Source: Endomicrobiia bacterium (GTDB taxonomy: Bacteria > Elusimicrobiota > Endomicrobiia > Endomicrobiales > Endomicrobiaceae). From it: a DNA stretch of 34,985 bases. The position numbers were made by a program, and so were the translations under genes. Below the pieces are notes generated by a model. That model worked only from the letters and a program-made list of their open reading frames with translations. It searched no databases and was not told the DNA's origin. The first letter of the stretch is position 1; each line of letters starts with the position of its first letter. Shown here piece after piece: positions 8,501 to 17,400 of this stretch. The DNA is taken from NCBI GenBank assembly GCA_009776745.1, contig WRNH01000005.1, positions 15,566 through 50,550 on the forward strand, written 5' to 3'.

Positions 8501-10783
8501 AAAAGAAACTCTGTCGTAAATCTGGCTTTCATCTTCGGTCAAAGGCAGATTATTTTGTTTTTTCAGTTCTATGGCGGCTAAAGCCGCGTCGATATCATTA
8601 TCCGCAAAAATCATTAATCCGTCGTCGCTTACTACGATATTGGCGTATTGCCCTCCGGCTTTTTTGTTATACCGGTCTCTTGCGTCAATAGCATATTCGA
8701 GAGTACGTTTAATTACCGGCCAAGGTTCGTTGTACACCGGTATTGAAGTGGTTTGTCTTAAATACTGCGCGCCTTCCGGCATTTCTTTAATGTGGGCGGC
8801 GTAATTTTGGGATTCGGGGGCAGGTGTAGAATCTTTAAAAATATAAACTGAAAGCACCAAAGCGTATATAGCCGGCAAGATCAACAATACCATAACCGGA
8901 GCTAATAGAAGCATGCCCAGAGTTACATTGTATATGTTTGAAAACAGCAAAAACGCCGCAAAAACCAATGTCGTTTTAAAAATATCTCTGGTATAATTGG
9001 GTCCGCTGAAAACAGGCAGCAGATTTTTTAATTTTTGTAAAAACGTTTTATTTTCGATTTCTCCGTTTTGAAGATTTATTTTACGGATTTTTCCGTCAAC
9101 ATACGTAAATATCAATTTGAAATTTTCCGAAGTTTCGAATTTTACTTCCAAACTTTTTAAAATCGGAATTTGTTCGGCGATCTCTTTAAGCTTGCCGTTA
9201 TATTGGCCGGGATAATCTTTCATAAGATCTCTGACGTTTTCCGCCGCAGACAGAATAATATTTTGTTTTTCCTTCTCGGGCAGAACGGACGAAGGCATTA
9301 AAGCGTAAGCATTGTTTAAAATTCCGGATTGCTTTTTAACATTGTGATCATAAACGGTCTGATCGTCTTTGCTTAAATTTACGTTCGGCGTTACGGTTAT
9401 AAAATTGACGCCGGAATCTTTAAATATCTCTTTCAATCCTTCCGTGTGAAACCCGCCGGATACAAGAACAATGTTTTTATAACCTTTCTCTTTTGCGCCG
9501 TTTAAAATTTTTTGCGCAAAAACGGAATTCCTTAAAACGTTGTTTGAAATAAACTTATCGAACAGATCGAAGTTATCAATAAAAAATTCCGGAATATCGC
9601 CGCCGCCGTAACGCGAATAAAGCGCGGCAAACGTTTTAAAGTTTTCCTTAAAATACGTATAGTCGTCAAAAGTTATGCTGTTATTAAAGAAATTATTAAA
9701 ATAAGAAGAAAAATCCTTAATGAAAGCCAGATCCTGCTTTACGACATTGTCGGAGGCGGACATTCTTAAAGCGCCGGTAAGATTGATTTCTTCGCTTCTA
9801 AGTTCAAAAACGTCTATAGATTTCAGGTTTTTCAAGCATGTGAGATAAGAAAAAAACTCATTATACTTCTGCGAAAGATCATACTTTTCCAAATATTCCA
9901 AATTTTTTTCAGAGCTGTCATCCGATTCAATATAAGCTTTATACTCTTTATACGACAAAAAATTTTTTATTGAATTATGGAACTCGGCATACTGTTTTTC
10001 GATTTTCCGTTTAGAAATTTTATCCATTTTTTGCGAATACGCGATAAAGGACTCTATATTCGGAAAAGGCCGTTCGGAATAATATCCCGCAATATTTAAA
10101 AAACTCCTCCCTCGGCGAAATTTATCGTACATCTTCATCAAGGCGGAATAATATTTTATCTGCGAAATTTTGCCTTCGTCATTGTCTTTTATTAAAGAGT
10201 CAAGTTTTTTTCCGTTTACAAACGATGCGGCGGTTTTATTGATATTTTCGTTAAAATTTTTCAATTGGCGCGAAGTTTCGTCTTTATGGCCGGTTATCCG
10301 GTCTAATAACAAAAAATTTTCAAAATAAACGCTTTCGTCTTCTATCCCGCAGATCCGCCCTCCGAAATCTTTTGCTGCCGCGTAATATTCGTATCCGGTC
10401 AGCTGCGAACTTGAAATAAGATAATCCAATACGTCTTGCTTAAGGCTGTCGCCGCCGATATCGCGTATCCAGCCGATATCCACTTCGCCTGCCGCGCCTT
10501 CGGCGTAAATCGCGTCTATTCCGATCTGTTTTTCTATGTTTTCAAGTATGGAAGATATATTTTTTTGAGCGGAAACATTGTAATGCAGATCTTGTACGCT
10601 TATAACCGAGATCTGATTATCCTCAAAAACGCTTGCGTCAGATATGAAACCGGCGGCTTTCGGGATTTGAAAATACGTTTCCCGCGCCGCAGCGGAAGAA
10701 GAGGCTGCATACGAGAGATCGCCGCAGACAAAAGATACAAATATTGAAAAACATAGAGTTGCGCATATATATTTTTTTATCAT
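5600..10783 (-). CDS. Giant exported/membrane fusion protein: TIKI/EreA/ChaN-like domain + GT2 glycosyltransferase
   Basis: The product is 1727 aa from ATG 10783, chosen because a signal peptide (MIKKYICATLCFSIFVSFVCG) starts there; the upstream ATG 10831 has no better ribosome site. Residues 60-520 form a domain with VQDLH (about 63-67), YAEGA and SGGFH (about 442-446), motifs expected of the TIKI/TraB/EreA/ChaN hydrolase superfamily. Two hydrophobic helices lie at about 600-650. A GT2 domain follows at about 677-960: IPVYNEP (about 680), SDDG (about 719), DKDS (about 852) and AEDFAM (about 944). No QxxRW motif was found after it, although processive synthases normally have one. Further membrane segments lie at about 1115-1175 and 1250-1305, and the last about 420 residues are an unrecognised alpha/beta region. 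It sits 61 bp after the 2127-aa giant, with which it shares the N-terminal domain and a similar C-terminal tail. The likely role is synthesis of an envelope glycan; the substrate is unknown. Confidence 0.8.
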   Translation of the reverse strand: MIKKYICATLCFSIFVSFVCGDLSYAASSSAAARETYFQIPKAAGFISDASVFEDNQISVISVQDLHYNVSAQKNISSILENIEKQIGIDAIYAEGAAGEVDIGWIRDIGGDSLKQDVLDYLISSSQLTGYEYYAAAKDFGGRICGIEDESVYFENFLLLDRITGHKDETSRQLKNFNENINKTAASFVNGKKLDSLIKDNDEGKISQIKYYSALMKMYDKFRRGRSFLNIAGYYSERPFPNIESFIAYSQKMDKISKRKIEKQYAEFHNSIKNFLSYKEYKAYIESDDSSEKNLEYLEKYDLSQKYNEFFSYLTCLKNLKSIDVFELRSEEINLTGALRMSASDNVVKQDLAFIKDFSSYFNNFFNNSITFDDYTYFKENFKTFAALYSRYGGGDIPEFFIDNFDLFDKFISNNVLRNSVFAQKILNGAKEKGYKNIVLVSGGFHTEGLKEIFKDSGVNFITVTPNVNLSKDDQTVYDHNVKKQSGILNNAYALMPSSVLPEKEKQNIILSAAENVRDLMKDYPGQYNGKLKEIAEQIPILKSLEVKFETSENFKLIFTYVDGKIRKINLQNGEIENKTFLQKLKNLLPVFSGPNYTRDIFKTTLVFAAFLLFSNIYNVTLGMLLLAPVMVLLILPAIYALVLSVYIFKDSTPAPESQNYAAHIKEMPEGAQYLRQTTSIPVYNEPWPVIKRTLEYAIDARDRYNKKAGGQYANIVVSDDGLMIFADNDIDAALAAIELKKQNNLPLTEDESQIYDRVSFYREHDIGFIARPKHKTKTSWGEFERRGLFKKASNLNHSLMISKILEELVKEGMTQEDALKSLKEQLVNDKPIFENTYVSGDVAAGDVILLLDKDSTVPANGIVASMTEFVIDPALGYTQNQTVVNNPNNTKTSELRAHEGSLLWEYIVPYDARNGFVKFLGHNGFIRKTALEKSGLWSEDNVAEDFAMIMKMITMREETTGQNYRGKQIQYEHITFEELALLNIGQLLSYAGENNIALQETDFTYDEIIEKLSVFGYAKKEFNELLKTVKAQNTDPLKALNIMLNIYLESTMLFGEGMPEEPLEAIRQMSKFGYGTAELWLNPVKEWFKKGVFTPLYKGVLSLKHLGFFSKMNVTMGFILFLYPLIITLFVFAALLSPFPLFSAFFKLDFIPLMLFTMLAVNIPAVADIIKKNRGTDKSVWKALFPVLIEKAVLNVGVMHNSIIGTINRLRGVRQTFGATQIGREKITGENGTVKAEVKINVKKELKVQYRAGFIYFSGMASVLSAALYFSFPLTVFIILAGLGSLNVILTMLAPVYFNSSLRVTPISKKFRDNIAYYGNSARKTIYWLSQDGDFTPETALKLQKQGFNNAVIAINNSKEGKFLTKYGVAGIDAEFSISAAFENGVMRFFVKSSNENLTEKQKDEALKEALKNIKLLLCGSPFLSADKKSAAAVKKLYSQNNILDGVNFSDISFGDSMVLYDHQDGIYEPQAYAAALAQNKNKNVIAKFRIRDTKQIKRLLKKSVYDEIFLSVENDKITSAQIERLAKRLKNRYTGVSVSADFKPGREAFIAALAENKNIKNLVINYAGSSKEQILESLDVLAGIKQMQVFVRADPALSNDESFVSEIRNRGFSLFEDGFFDMNFENAGPGDLNNRINEALEINIGNIVFDMESFAKAAGRTNLAGQINLTRIDFDEMFNSDRAVVISADPENIPPALMPDAQIPDINAFTGTSNPNFVNALLQAA

Positions 10784-10818
10784 ATTTATTTTGACCGTAC
10801 TGCTTCGTCCGTTTGCTG

Positions 10819-10839
10819 TGCGGAGAGTCATTCTCCGCA
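10819..10839. repeat. Perfect 8-bp stem-loop between the two giant genes
   Basis: TGCGGAGA-GTCAT-TCTCCGCA lies 5 bp after the stop codon of the 2127-aa giant and 35 bp before the start of the 1727-aa giant. No T-run follows on the minus strand, so transcription probably reads through. It could be an mRNA processing or stability element that uncouples expression of the two genes. Confidence 0.55.
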
Positions 10840-10844
10840 GCTTT

Positions 10845-13800
10845 TTACGCCGCTTTCAATATTGCGTTCACAGCTTCCAAATTAGGTCTCTTCTTAAAGT
10901 CGTCTTTATTGATCTTCACTTCGCTTTCGTAAGCAAAAATCATTTCAATCATAAGATCCGCAACAGCCGGCACGGCTCTGGGATTGGCGTTAACTGTGGC
11001 GGCTATTTCATTGCGGTAATTCGATTTATTGATCTCGTTGACTCTGTCCGTAACCAGTTTAACTTCGGCTTCGCCGGCCGCTTCATAAGCCATATATTTG
11101 GATGAAGCAAGCTTGCCTATAAGTATTTCCGCGTTTCTGTCTTTGAATCCTTTTTTTCTTTCCTGCTTTTTAAATTCAAGCGCGGCGGCAAATTTTTCAA
11201 GCAGTCCTTCAATGTAAGCTTGTTTTATTTTAATTATTTCCGCTTCAATATCAACATCAAGCTCGTCTTTAAACTCATCTCTGACTTTTTGTTCTATCGC
11301 CGTTAAATATTCGCTCATAAAATTTTTACCGGAAACAAATTGGGAAAGAATGTATTCGGCCGGCTCTCCGTCCGATAATAATTTGTACGCATTTTCAAGA
11401 AGCGAAGGGCTTATAGACAAAGCCGGAATATTCATATTTTCCACCGTGTAATTTCTCGCCGTTTCTCTCGCGCTGTCGGCGGTTATCGGCGCGGATTCAA
11501 AATATTTAAGGATTTTTATTGAAAGCAGATCTTCAAGAATTTTTCCTAGGCCGGCGTCGTTTTCGGCATATTCTTCCAAGGCCGACGCGTAAAGGACAAT
11601 ATCCTGTTTGGCATTCGCAAGAGAAGATTCGAGATTTTCGGCATTTTTCACTATATCGGTATCAAAAGTTTCTATGCCTCTGTTTACTGACGAAACCGTT
11701 TCGATTTTTCCGTTAACGGGGTCAAAAAGCCCGTCGAAAAGATTAAGCAGCTCCCCTGAAATCTTTGCTTTTTCCGTTTTTTCAACCATTACGCTTATTC
11801 CGTCTCTTCTGAACTGTTCCAAAAGCAAAGGAAGAGCAAGATTTCCTTCGGCGCCAAGAGAAAGCGCAAGCTCTTCGGTAAAAATAATATTTCCGTTGCT
11901 GGCATTTGAAAAGATTTTCATATATCTTTCCAAACCTTCCGCATCCGTGATACGGTCAAGAAATATTCTGACGCTTTTTGCCCGCTGCCAGCCTTCGGCA
12001 TTTCTGTTAATGCGGTGATCTCTGTAATCTCCCGCCGAAAAAGGCCTTGTGTATACCTCGTCGCCGGCATAGACTCTTAAATTTTTTGAAACGGAAAAAC
12101 CGGATTGTTTCTTTTCCGATACCGTATCAACTTCAATGATATCCGCCGTCATTTTATCGCTCAGATAAACCCCGTCTTCTCTAAGAGCGCCGGTAATAAG
12201 CTTTTCAAACTGTTTATTCTGTACCGCAGCGGCAATATCTTCATAAAAAGCGTCTTCGGCATAATATACAATTCCGTATTCCTGCGAATTTTTAAGAACA
12301 TAAACGGGTTCTTCGGTAAATACTATATCCGAAGGTTTATATTCCGAAAGCCTTGAAGAAGGTATTTTCTCTCCGGTAGTTTTTAGTCTGGCCGTTCTTG
12401 CCTTGATTCCCGAGTTTGAAAAATTATTGATATCAAATCCGAATAAATTATTTGTAATGAACACGTTTTTTGAAACCAGACCGCTGTTGTCTACCGTCGC
12501 TTTGCCGCCAAGATGTTTTGCGTGGATTATGTGCGGAACATACATTATATTTACCTGCACATTGCTGTTTACGGCAGCGTCGGGATTATTTAAGTTCCAT
12601 CTGAAATGGTTAGTTATATACACATAGAGATTCCCGATTACGGTAATGCCTATGTAAGCAATGGCAAGATATGCCGCGCATTGTCCCAACATAATCAAAT
12701 ATCCTGCGGTAAACCCGCTTAAAAGAAAACTCATCACGGTGATCAAAGCAACGAAAGCCGCAATAATTGCCAGTCCTTTGTAAATAGTTTCGTTGAAATA
12801 TAAGGCTTTGCGCTTCATTTCTTTGGCCGCGGCAAGCCTTTGCTCCGTTACCGAAGCAGGAGACAATCCGTGCATTCTTGTAAACTTTTCAGGCGATACA
12901 AACATTATTATGGGAGCTTCGAAGACGGATACTATTCCCGCTCTGAGTTTCGGGTATTTCTCTTTTGTTATTCCAAGCCGGTTTAAAAAGCGCGCGACAA
13001 ACGGAAGTTCAAGCCCTGCCGCGCGAATAGTTACTTCTTTGACCGTAATATTCGCGTTTTGCGTATTAAGTTTGCTTCCGCCAAAATCTTCTCCGACGCT
13101 GACAACTACTTCCAGGTCTTTCTTTGCGTCAAGCCCCGCAAAAAGCCTCTGCGGAATTACGATAGTGGTTTTGCCGCCCGCGTCGGCAATCTTATATTTT
13201 TCGGGAAGAAGTATATTGGAGGAGGCTATCGGAGCGCCGTTATCGTCGAGATTTCTCATTTCAATTCTCGCAAAAGAACCCGGAGCCGCGCTGATCGTTT
13301 CAATATCAAAAGCTATTTCGCCGTCTTTTTCAATATTTTCGGTTTTGATGCTGAACCAATACGCATTCCAGTTAGCCCCTCCTTCGTTTTGAAGATTATC
13401 AATTCTCATTGTCATTTCACGCGCCTGCTGCTGTACCTCTGTCGGCTGTACCTCCGCCTGCTGCGGCGCGGCCGGCTGCTCCTCTTCTGCCGGCTTAGGA
13501 AGCTGAACATTTTCAGGTAAACTGCTATAGTTCGTAAAAATCAGAAAAGGATGCACGACAGTTTCTCCGCCTAAATTTACGGTAATATTAATAAATATTG
13601 CCCAAGAGCTTGAAGCAAGACTCGGCAGAGGAGTCACTTGCCAGCTAAAAGCCGTAATAACTCTGCCGGTATTTACATAGTTCACTATTCCGCTGATGTC
13701 CTGGCTTGACCTTATATAAGCGTAAATACTGTCAACCGCGCCTTTAAGTTCCGCGTCGTCCGTATACAGAAGCGCTTCTTTTGCGGCTGCCAGCCAGCCG

Positions 13801-16800
13801 AGCGTCCATTCAAAACTTACGTATTGCGCTCTTTCGGTAAAATCCAAACCTATGTAGCTGCCGTTTTCTTTTACGCCGGCTAATCCAAGAGTCCTTTTTA
13901 AAATTTCAACGCTTGCATTTTTTATTCCGAATCTTGCTTCCATCTGCGCGTTAAAATCTTTCACGCCGAATACGGAAATAATCCAAGTTTGGCAGTCCGT
14001 GGCAAAAATGTTGTTTATGACATTAGTTTGTAAATTAACTCCGCTTAAAAAATATCCTTTTTCTTTGTCATACATTGAAAATAAAAAATTCGCCAATTTC
14101 GGCAAAGCTTTTTCTATTTCGCCTTTTAGTTCTTTGTCATCGGTAAAATTCTTTAAATTATCTAAAAATGAGTATGTCGAAACGATATTCTCAACGGAAA
14201 CGGTTTGATAATAATTGTCTCCCATATATTCATAATTTGAAATATTATCTCTGGGAGCCATTCTTATAGCTCCTGCCCACTGTCCGGATTCAACCTGCAA
14301 AGCAAGCATGGCTTTTGCCAATTCAACAGCCCTTTGATGCGCTCTGCTGCCCAGATCCGAACCTTTATATGCTTGCGACATGCTTACAAAAACATTCCCG
14401 ATCCATGCATTTTCGCCTGTGATCGGCTGGGACTGATTCTCAAGCCAGGCGCCCTGCGTGCTTAATATTTTCCAATAATATCCCTGCCCCTCGGGAATAT
14501 TGGTATCGTCGTATGTAAAATCCGCATTAGTGGTATTTGAATTTTTATTTACCTCTAAAGCATTAAACATTTTTTCTATCAAATCTCTGTTTTCTTCAGG
14601 ATACAAAAGCAAAGCTTTCATAAGAACCGCCATATCGTAAATGACTACGCCTTCTTCTACAATTTTTCTTTGATCCGCATCCTGTATAATGCTTGTATTT
14701 CCGATAAAACTTCTTGGCAAAGGTTTGCCTTCCATAAAATCTTGTGCAATTTGTCTTATATAACTGTTTGTCCGAACATCTGCGTATTCTTCCGTCTGCG
14801 TTATGCCCGGGGTTTCCGGAGGAACATAAGGCGTAGGGGTACCGCTTGACTCTGCGCTGCATGCGGAAAACATTATCATCAAGAGAGCGATCATGAGCAT
14901 GCTTTTTATCTTTTCCAATACGCTTCTCACGGCGCGCGGAGTTTTTTTGTCCGCCTCAGCTTTTTCAATTTGTTTTGCAAGCGCGGCTCTCTGGAAAAAT
15001 TCCGGCATTCTTGAAAAAAGTTCGTAAGAAATCCCGTCGATCAAAAGCGCCGCTTTAGTTTCTTCAAGAGTTGAACCTCTTTTTACCGTCGCTTTCGCAT
15101 ATTCTTCCGCCGCGGGAATAGCGCCGTCAACGCCCATGTCTGTGCCGTCGAAAGCTTTTTTCAGAAAAAAAGCTTTTGCCATTTCGTAAACCGGTTCGTT
15201 TTCAATATCGAGAACGGCCACGCCGTAAATATTTTTTAAAGCTTCCGGAACAAGAGTTTTCGCCATATCAAAATAAGCTTCAAGCAAAGATTTTTCTGAA
15301 ATTTTGATTTCGCCGGCAGTAACCGTTTCCGCGGCGCGCGACGCTTCGGCATCTACGGTTATTTCATTATTTGCGCCTCTTGAAACTGAGATCCTGGCTC
15401 CGTTGCTAAAGATTATTTCCGCGGCGTTATTGTCCGTTCTGTCTACCGTAAGAACGCCTTCGGCGCCGGTAATGTTATTAATTTCGTTGACCAATCCGTC
15501 AAGATCGTCAAAACTTATTTCTTTGCCCAAAAATGCCGCGCCTGCTTCCACAATACTTTTAAAACGTCCGGCATCAGCGGTTTGGGACGCGATCACAAAG
15601 GAGAGCGCTTCTCTGTAGATCCTGCTTTGTTCTATTATTGTCTGTCTGTAATTTATTTCCGCCATTCCGGCGCTTTCCGAAATTTTCGGAGTGATCGTTA
15701 TGTGGCTGATTTTTTTATCGGAGAGTATGCCGTTTATTCCGGCCGTATGGTATCCGCCGGTAACAATGACGATAATTTCTCTGGCGCTTTTCATAATATC
15801 TTCCGGAGAAATTTTTTTCGGCGCGATATCTTCATAAATTTCTTTTTGCGGCGCCTCATACTTGCCGCTGCCGCCGGAAATAAGCCGTTCATTTTCGTCT
15901 ATTTTACGTACAAAAATTTCATTTCTTTTATTGTTAACGCCGTAATAATCGTTTAAAAAAGCAAACTGCCCGCTGATTTCATTTATATGATTGACCGACG
16001 CGTATTTGGCGTACAGATTTATGAAATCGTTAAAGTTTCTTTTAAAATATTCTTCGTCTTTGGCCGTAAGTTTATTGGTAAGCCAGCCTTCAAACACGGG
16101 ATAAAAACGGCTTAAAAAAGAAATTTCTCTTTCCGTATCGTCCGCCGCGAGCGATCTTCTTATCTGCTCTTCAAGTTTTTGTTCCTGGGCGAATAACTCT
16201 AACGGATTTATCCGCGAATTAAGACTTTTCAGCTCCAAAAACGCTTTAAGTTCGGAATAACCTTTTTCGCCGGTCCCGTGTTCCGAAATATATTTGCAGA
16301 GCATGTCTATATCGCGCAGATTGTCAGTGGCTTCAAGCATCTTATGATATTGCGATATCGGCATGTTCTCTCTGATCGACGCCAAATATTTTTGAAGCTG
16401 CGAATTAATATGCTTGGCGTTCAATTTTTTTGACATATTGTCAATAGCAACGACTTTTTTCAGTTCGGTAAATTCTTCGGGGCCGATATTGAAAGCGTTA
16501 TAGTAATTTTGCGGAGCCGCGTTTATTTTTTCGGCGTAATCGAAAAGTGTTTTGTAATATTTGGCTGCCTCTATTTTATTGCCGCGGTAATCCGCGGAGG
16601 ATTTGGAAAATTTTTTCATTTCCGGACTGAGAATTTTATTCGCAAGATAACCGATCTCATTTTTTACGTTTGCCGCTATGCCGAGGTTTTTAGCTTCATT
16701 CTCATAAATATTTCCGAGCCTTACGATATTTTGATAATGAATTTTCGCGTCTTCCAAACCGAACAGATTGTCCTTATCATTTAAAAAAGCGAAATATTCC

Positions 16801-17228
16801 GCTCCCGTAAGAGCTCCGTTTTCAACCATTTGCGAAACAATTTCATTTTTCTGTCCTGAGTTGATGCCGGAAGAAAGCCATGAAACGTCTACTTTTCCGC
16901 TTGCGCCTTCCGAATAAACGCGTTTAATCGTATACTTTTCGTCGAGCGACTGCAGGATTGAAGCGATATTTCTTTGCGTCTGAGGATGCGCGTGCAGATC
17001 TTGGATGCTGACGATAACCTGCGGCGAATTATAGTCCGCCATTTCCGTTATTTTCCCGAAGCGTTCGGCGATAATGTCGGACTTTATTTCGTGAATCGGC
17101 GCATTATTTTTTTCCAGCATTACCGCCGCGCCGGAATTTTGTCCGAAACTTTGCGCAAAACTTTGTCCGGCAAAAGCCGTCAAAAAACATAATGCCGTTA
17201 AAACTGCCGTAAATTTTTTAAAAATCAT
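10845..17228 (-). CDS. Giant exported fusion protein: TIKI/EreA/ChaN-like domain + alpha/alpha-toroid (glycosidase-like) domain + membrane segment
   Basis: The product is 2127 aa from ATG 17228, which has AAGGAG 6 nt upstream and begins a clean signal peptide (MIFKKF...AFAGQSFAQ). Residues 60-560 repeat the first domain of the neighbouring giant: IQDLH (about 74-78), YSEGASG and TGGYH (about 490-494). Near residues 775-790 there is a lipoprotein-type hydrophobic stretch ending FSAC-SAESS (Cys about 790), inside the chain. Residues 810-1230 are helical with Trp/Tyr-rich motifs (QGYYWKILSTQGAW, DCQTWI, FEWTLGW) typical of six-hairpin alpha/alpha-toroid glycosidases. A Pro/Gln/Glu linker follows (about 1243-1270), then a beta-rich, carbohydrate-binding-like segment (about 1277-1400), two membrane helices (about 1480-1540) and a long, partly helical C-terminus. 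The likely role is glycan processing at the envelope, partnered with the glycosyltransferase encoded next. Catalytic residues could not be assigned. Confidence 0.75.
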   Translation of the reverse strand: MIFKKFTAVLTALCFLTAFAGQSFAQSFGQNSGAAVMLEKNNAPIHEIKSDIIAERFGKITEMADYNSPQVIVSIQDLHAHPQTQRNIASILQSLDEKYTIKRVYSEGASGKVDVSWLSSGINSGQKNEIVSQMVENGALTGAEYFAFLNDKDNLFGLEDAKIHYQNIVRLGNIYENEAKNLGIAANVKNEIGYLANKILSPEMKKFSKSSADYRGNKIEAAKYYKTLFDYAEKINAAPQNYYNAFNIGPEEFTELKKVVAIDNMSKKLNAKHINSQLQKYLASIRENMPISQYHKMLEATDNLRDIDMLCKYISEHGTGEKGYSELKAFLELKSLNSRINPLELFAQEQKLEEQIRRSLAADDTEREISFLSRFYPVFEGWLTNKLTAKDEEYFKRNFNDFINLYAKYASVNHINEISGQFAFLNDYYGVNNKRNEIFVRKIDENERLISGGSGKYEAPQKEIYEDIAPKKISPEDIMKSAREIIVIVTGGYHTAGINGILSDKKISHITITPKISESAGMAEINYRQTIIEQSRIYREALSFVIASQTADAGRFKSIVEAGAAFLGKEISFDDLDGLVNEINNITGAEGVLTVDRTDNNAAEIIFSNGARISVSRGANNEITVDAEASRAAETVTAGEIKISEKSLLEAYFDMAKTLVPEALKNIYGVAVLDIENEPVYEMAKAFFLKKAFDGTDMGVDGAIPAAEEYAKATVKRGSTLEETKAALLIDGISYELFSRMPEFFQRAALAKQIEKAEADKKTPRAVRSVLEKIKSMLMIALLMIMFSACSAESSGTPTPYVPPETPGITQTEEYADVRTNSYIRQIAQDFMEGKPLPRSFIGNTSIIQDADQRKIVEEGVVIYDMAVLMKALLLYPEENRDLIEKMFNALEVNKNSNTTNADFTYDDTNIPEGQGYYWKILSTQGAWLENQSQPITGENAWIGNVFVSMSQAYKGSDLGSRAHQRAVELAKAMLALQVESGQWAGAIRMAPRDNISNYEYMGDNYYQTVSVENIVSTYSFLDNLKNFTDDKELKGEIEKALPKLANFLFSMYDKEKGYFLSGVNLQTNVINNIFATDCQTWIISVFGVKDFNAQMEARFGIKNASVEILKRTLGLAGVKENGSYIGLDFTERAQYVSFEWTLGWLAAAKEALLYTDDAELKGAVDSIYAYIRSSQDISGIVNYVNTGRVITAFSWQVTPLPSLASSSWAIFINITVNLGGETVVHPFLIFTNYSSLPENVQLPKPAEEEQPAAPQQAEVQPTEVQQQAREMTMRIDNLQNEGGANWNAYWFSIKTENIEKDGEIAFDIETISAAPGSFARIEMRNLDDNGAPIASSNILLPEKYKIADAGGKTTIVIPQRLFAGLDAKKDLEVVVSVGEDFGGSKLNTQNANITVKEVTIRAAGLELPFVARFLNRLGITKEKYPKLRAGIVSVFEAPIIMFVSPEKFTRMHGLSPASVTEQRLAAAKEMKRKALYFNETIYKGLAIIAAFVALITVMSFLLSGFTAGYLIMLGQCAAYLAIAYIGITVIGNLYVYITNHFRWNLNNPDAAVNSNVQVNIMYVPHIIHAKHLGGKATVDNSGLVSKNVFITNNLFGFDINNFSNSGIKARTARLKTTGEKIPSSRLSEYKPSDIVFTEEPVYVLKNSQEYGIVYYAEDAFYEDIAAAVQNKQFEKLITGALREDGVYLSDKMTADIIEVDTVSEKKQSGFSVSKNLRVYAGDEVYTRPFSAGDYRDHRINRNAEGWQRAKSVRIFLDRITDAEGLERYMKIFSNASNGNIIFTEELALSLGAEGNLALPLLLEQFRRDGISVMVEKTEKAKISGELLNLFDGLFDPVNGKIETVSSVNRGIETFDTDIVKNAENLESSLANAKQDIVLYASALEEYAENDAGLGKILEDLLSIKILKYFESAPITADSARETARNYTVENMNIPALSISPSLLENAYKLLSDGEPAEYILSQFVSGKNFMSEYLTAIEQKVRDEFKDELDVDIEAEIIKIKQAYIEGLLEKFAAALEFKKQERKKGFKDRNAEILIGKLASSKYMAYEAAGEAEVKLVTDRVNEINKSNYRNEIAATVNANPRAVPAVADLMIEMIFAYESEVKINKDDFKKRPNLEAVNAILKAA

Positions 17229-17269
17229 GATAACTCCTTTTTGGGATCTGAAAAGTTCAGAAGACAGGG

Positions 17270-17332
17270 AAAATATAAAATGTAAAAACGACAAAGACTA
17301 AAAATTTGGAAATATTTTATATTTTACATTTT
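17270..17332. repeat. AT-rich inverted repeat in the leader region of the giant operon
   Basis: Arms of 18 nt (17270-17287 and 17315-17332) are inverted copies with two mismatches, built from TAAAATATAAAA-type words. It lies between the upstream terminator and the Shine-Dalgarno of the 2127-aa giant, so it may form a hairpin in the leader mRNA. A similar AT-rich structure occurs at 22711-22771. Confidence 0.45.
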
Positions 17333-17400
17333 CATTGCCGTTCTCTCCGCACTTTTTATTAGAACATCCCCTTTTTAACTGCAAACAGTTATTTCTGCGA

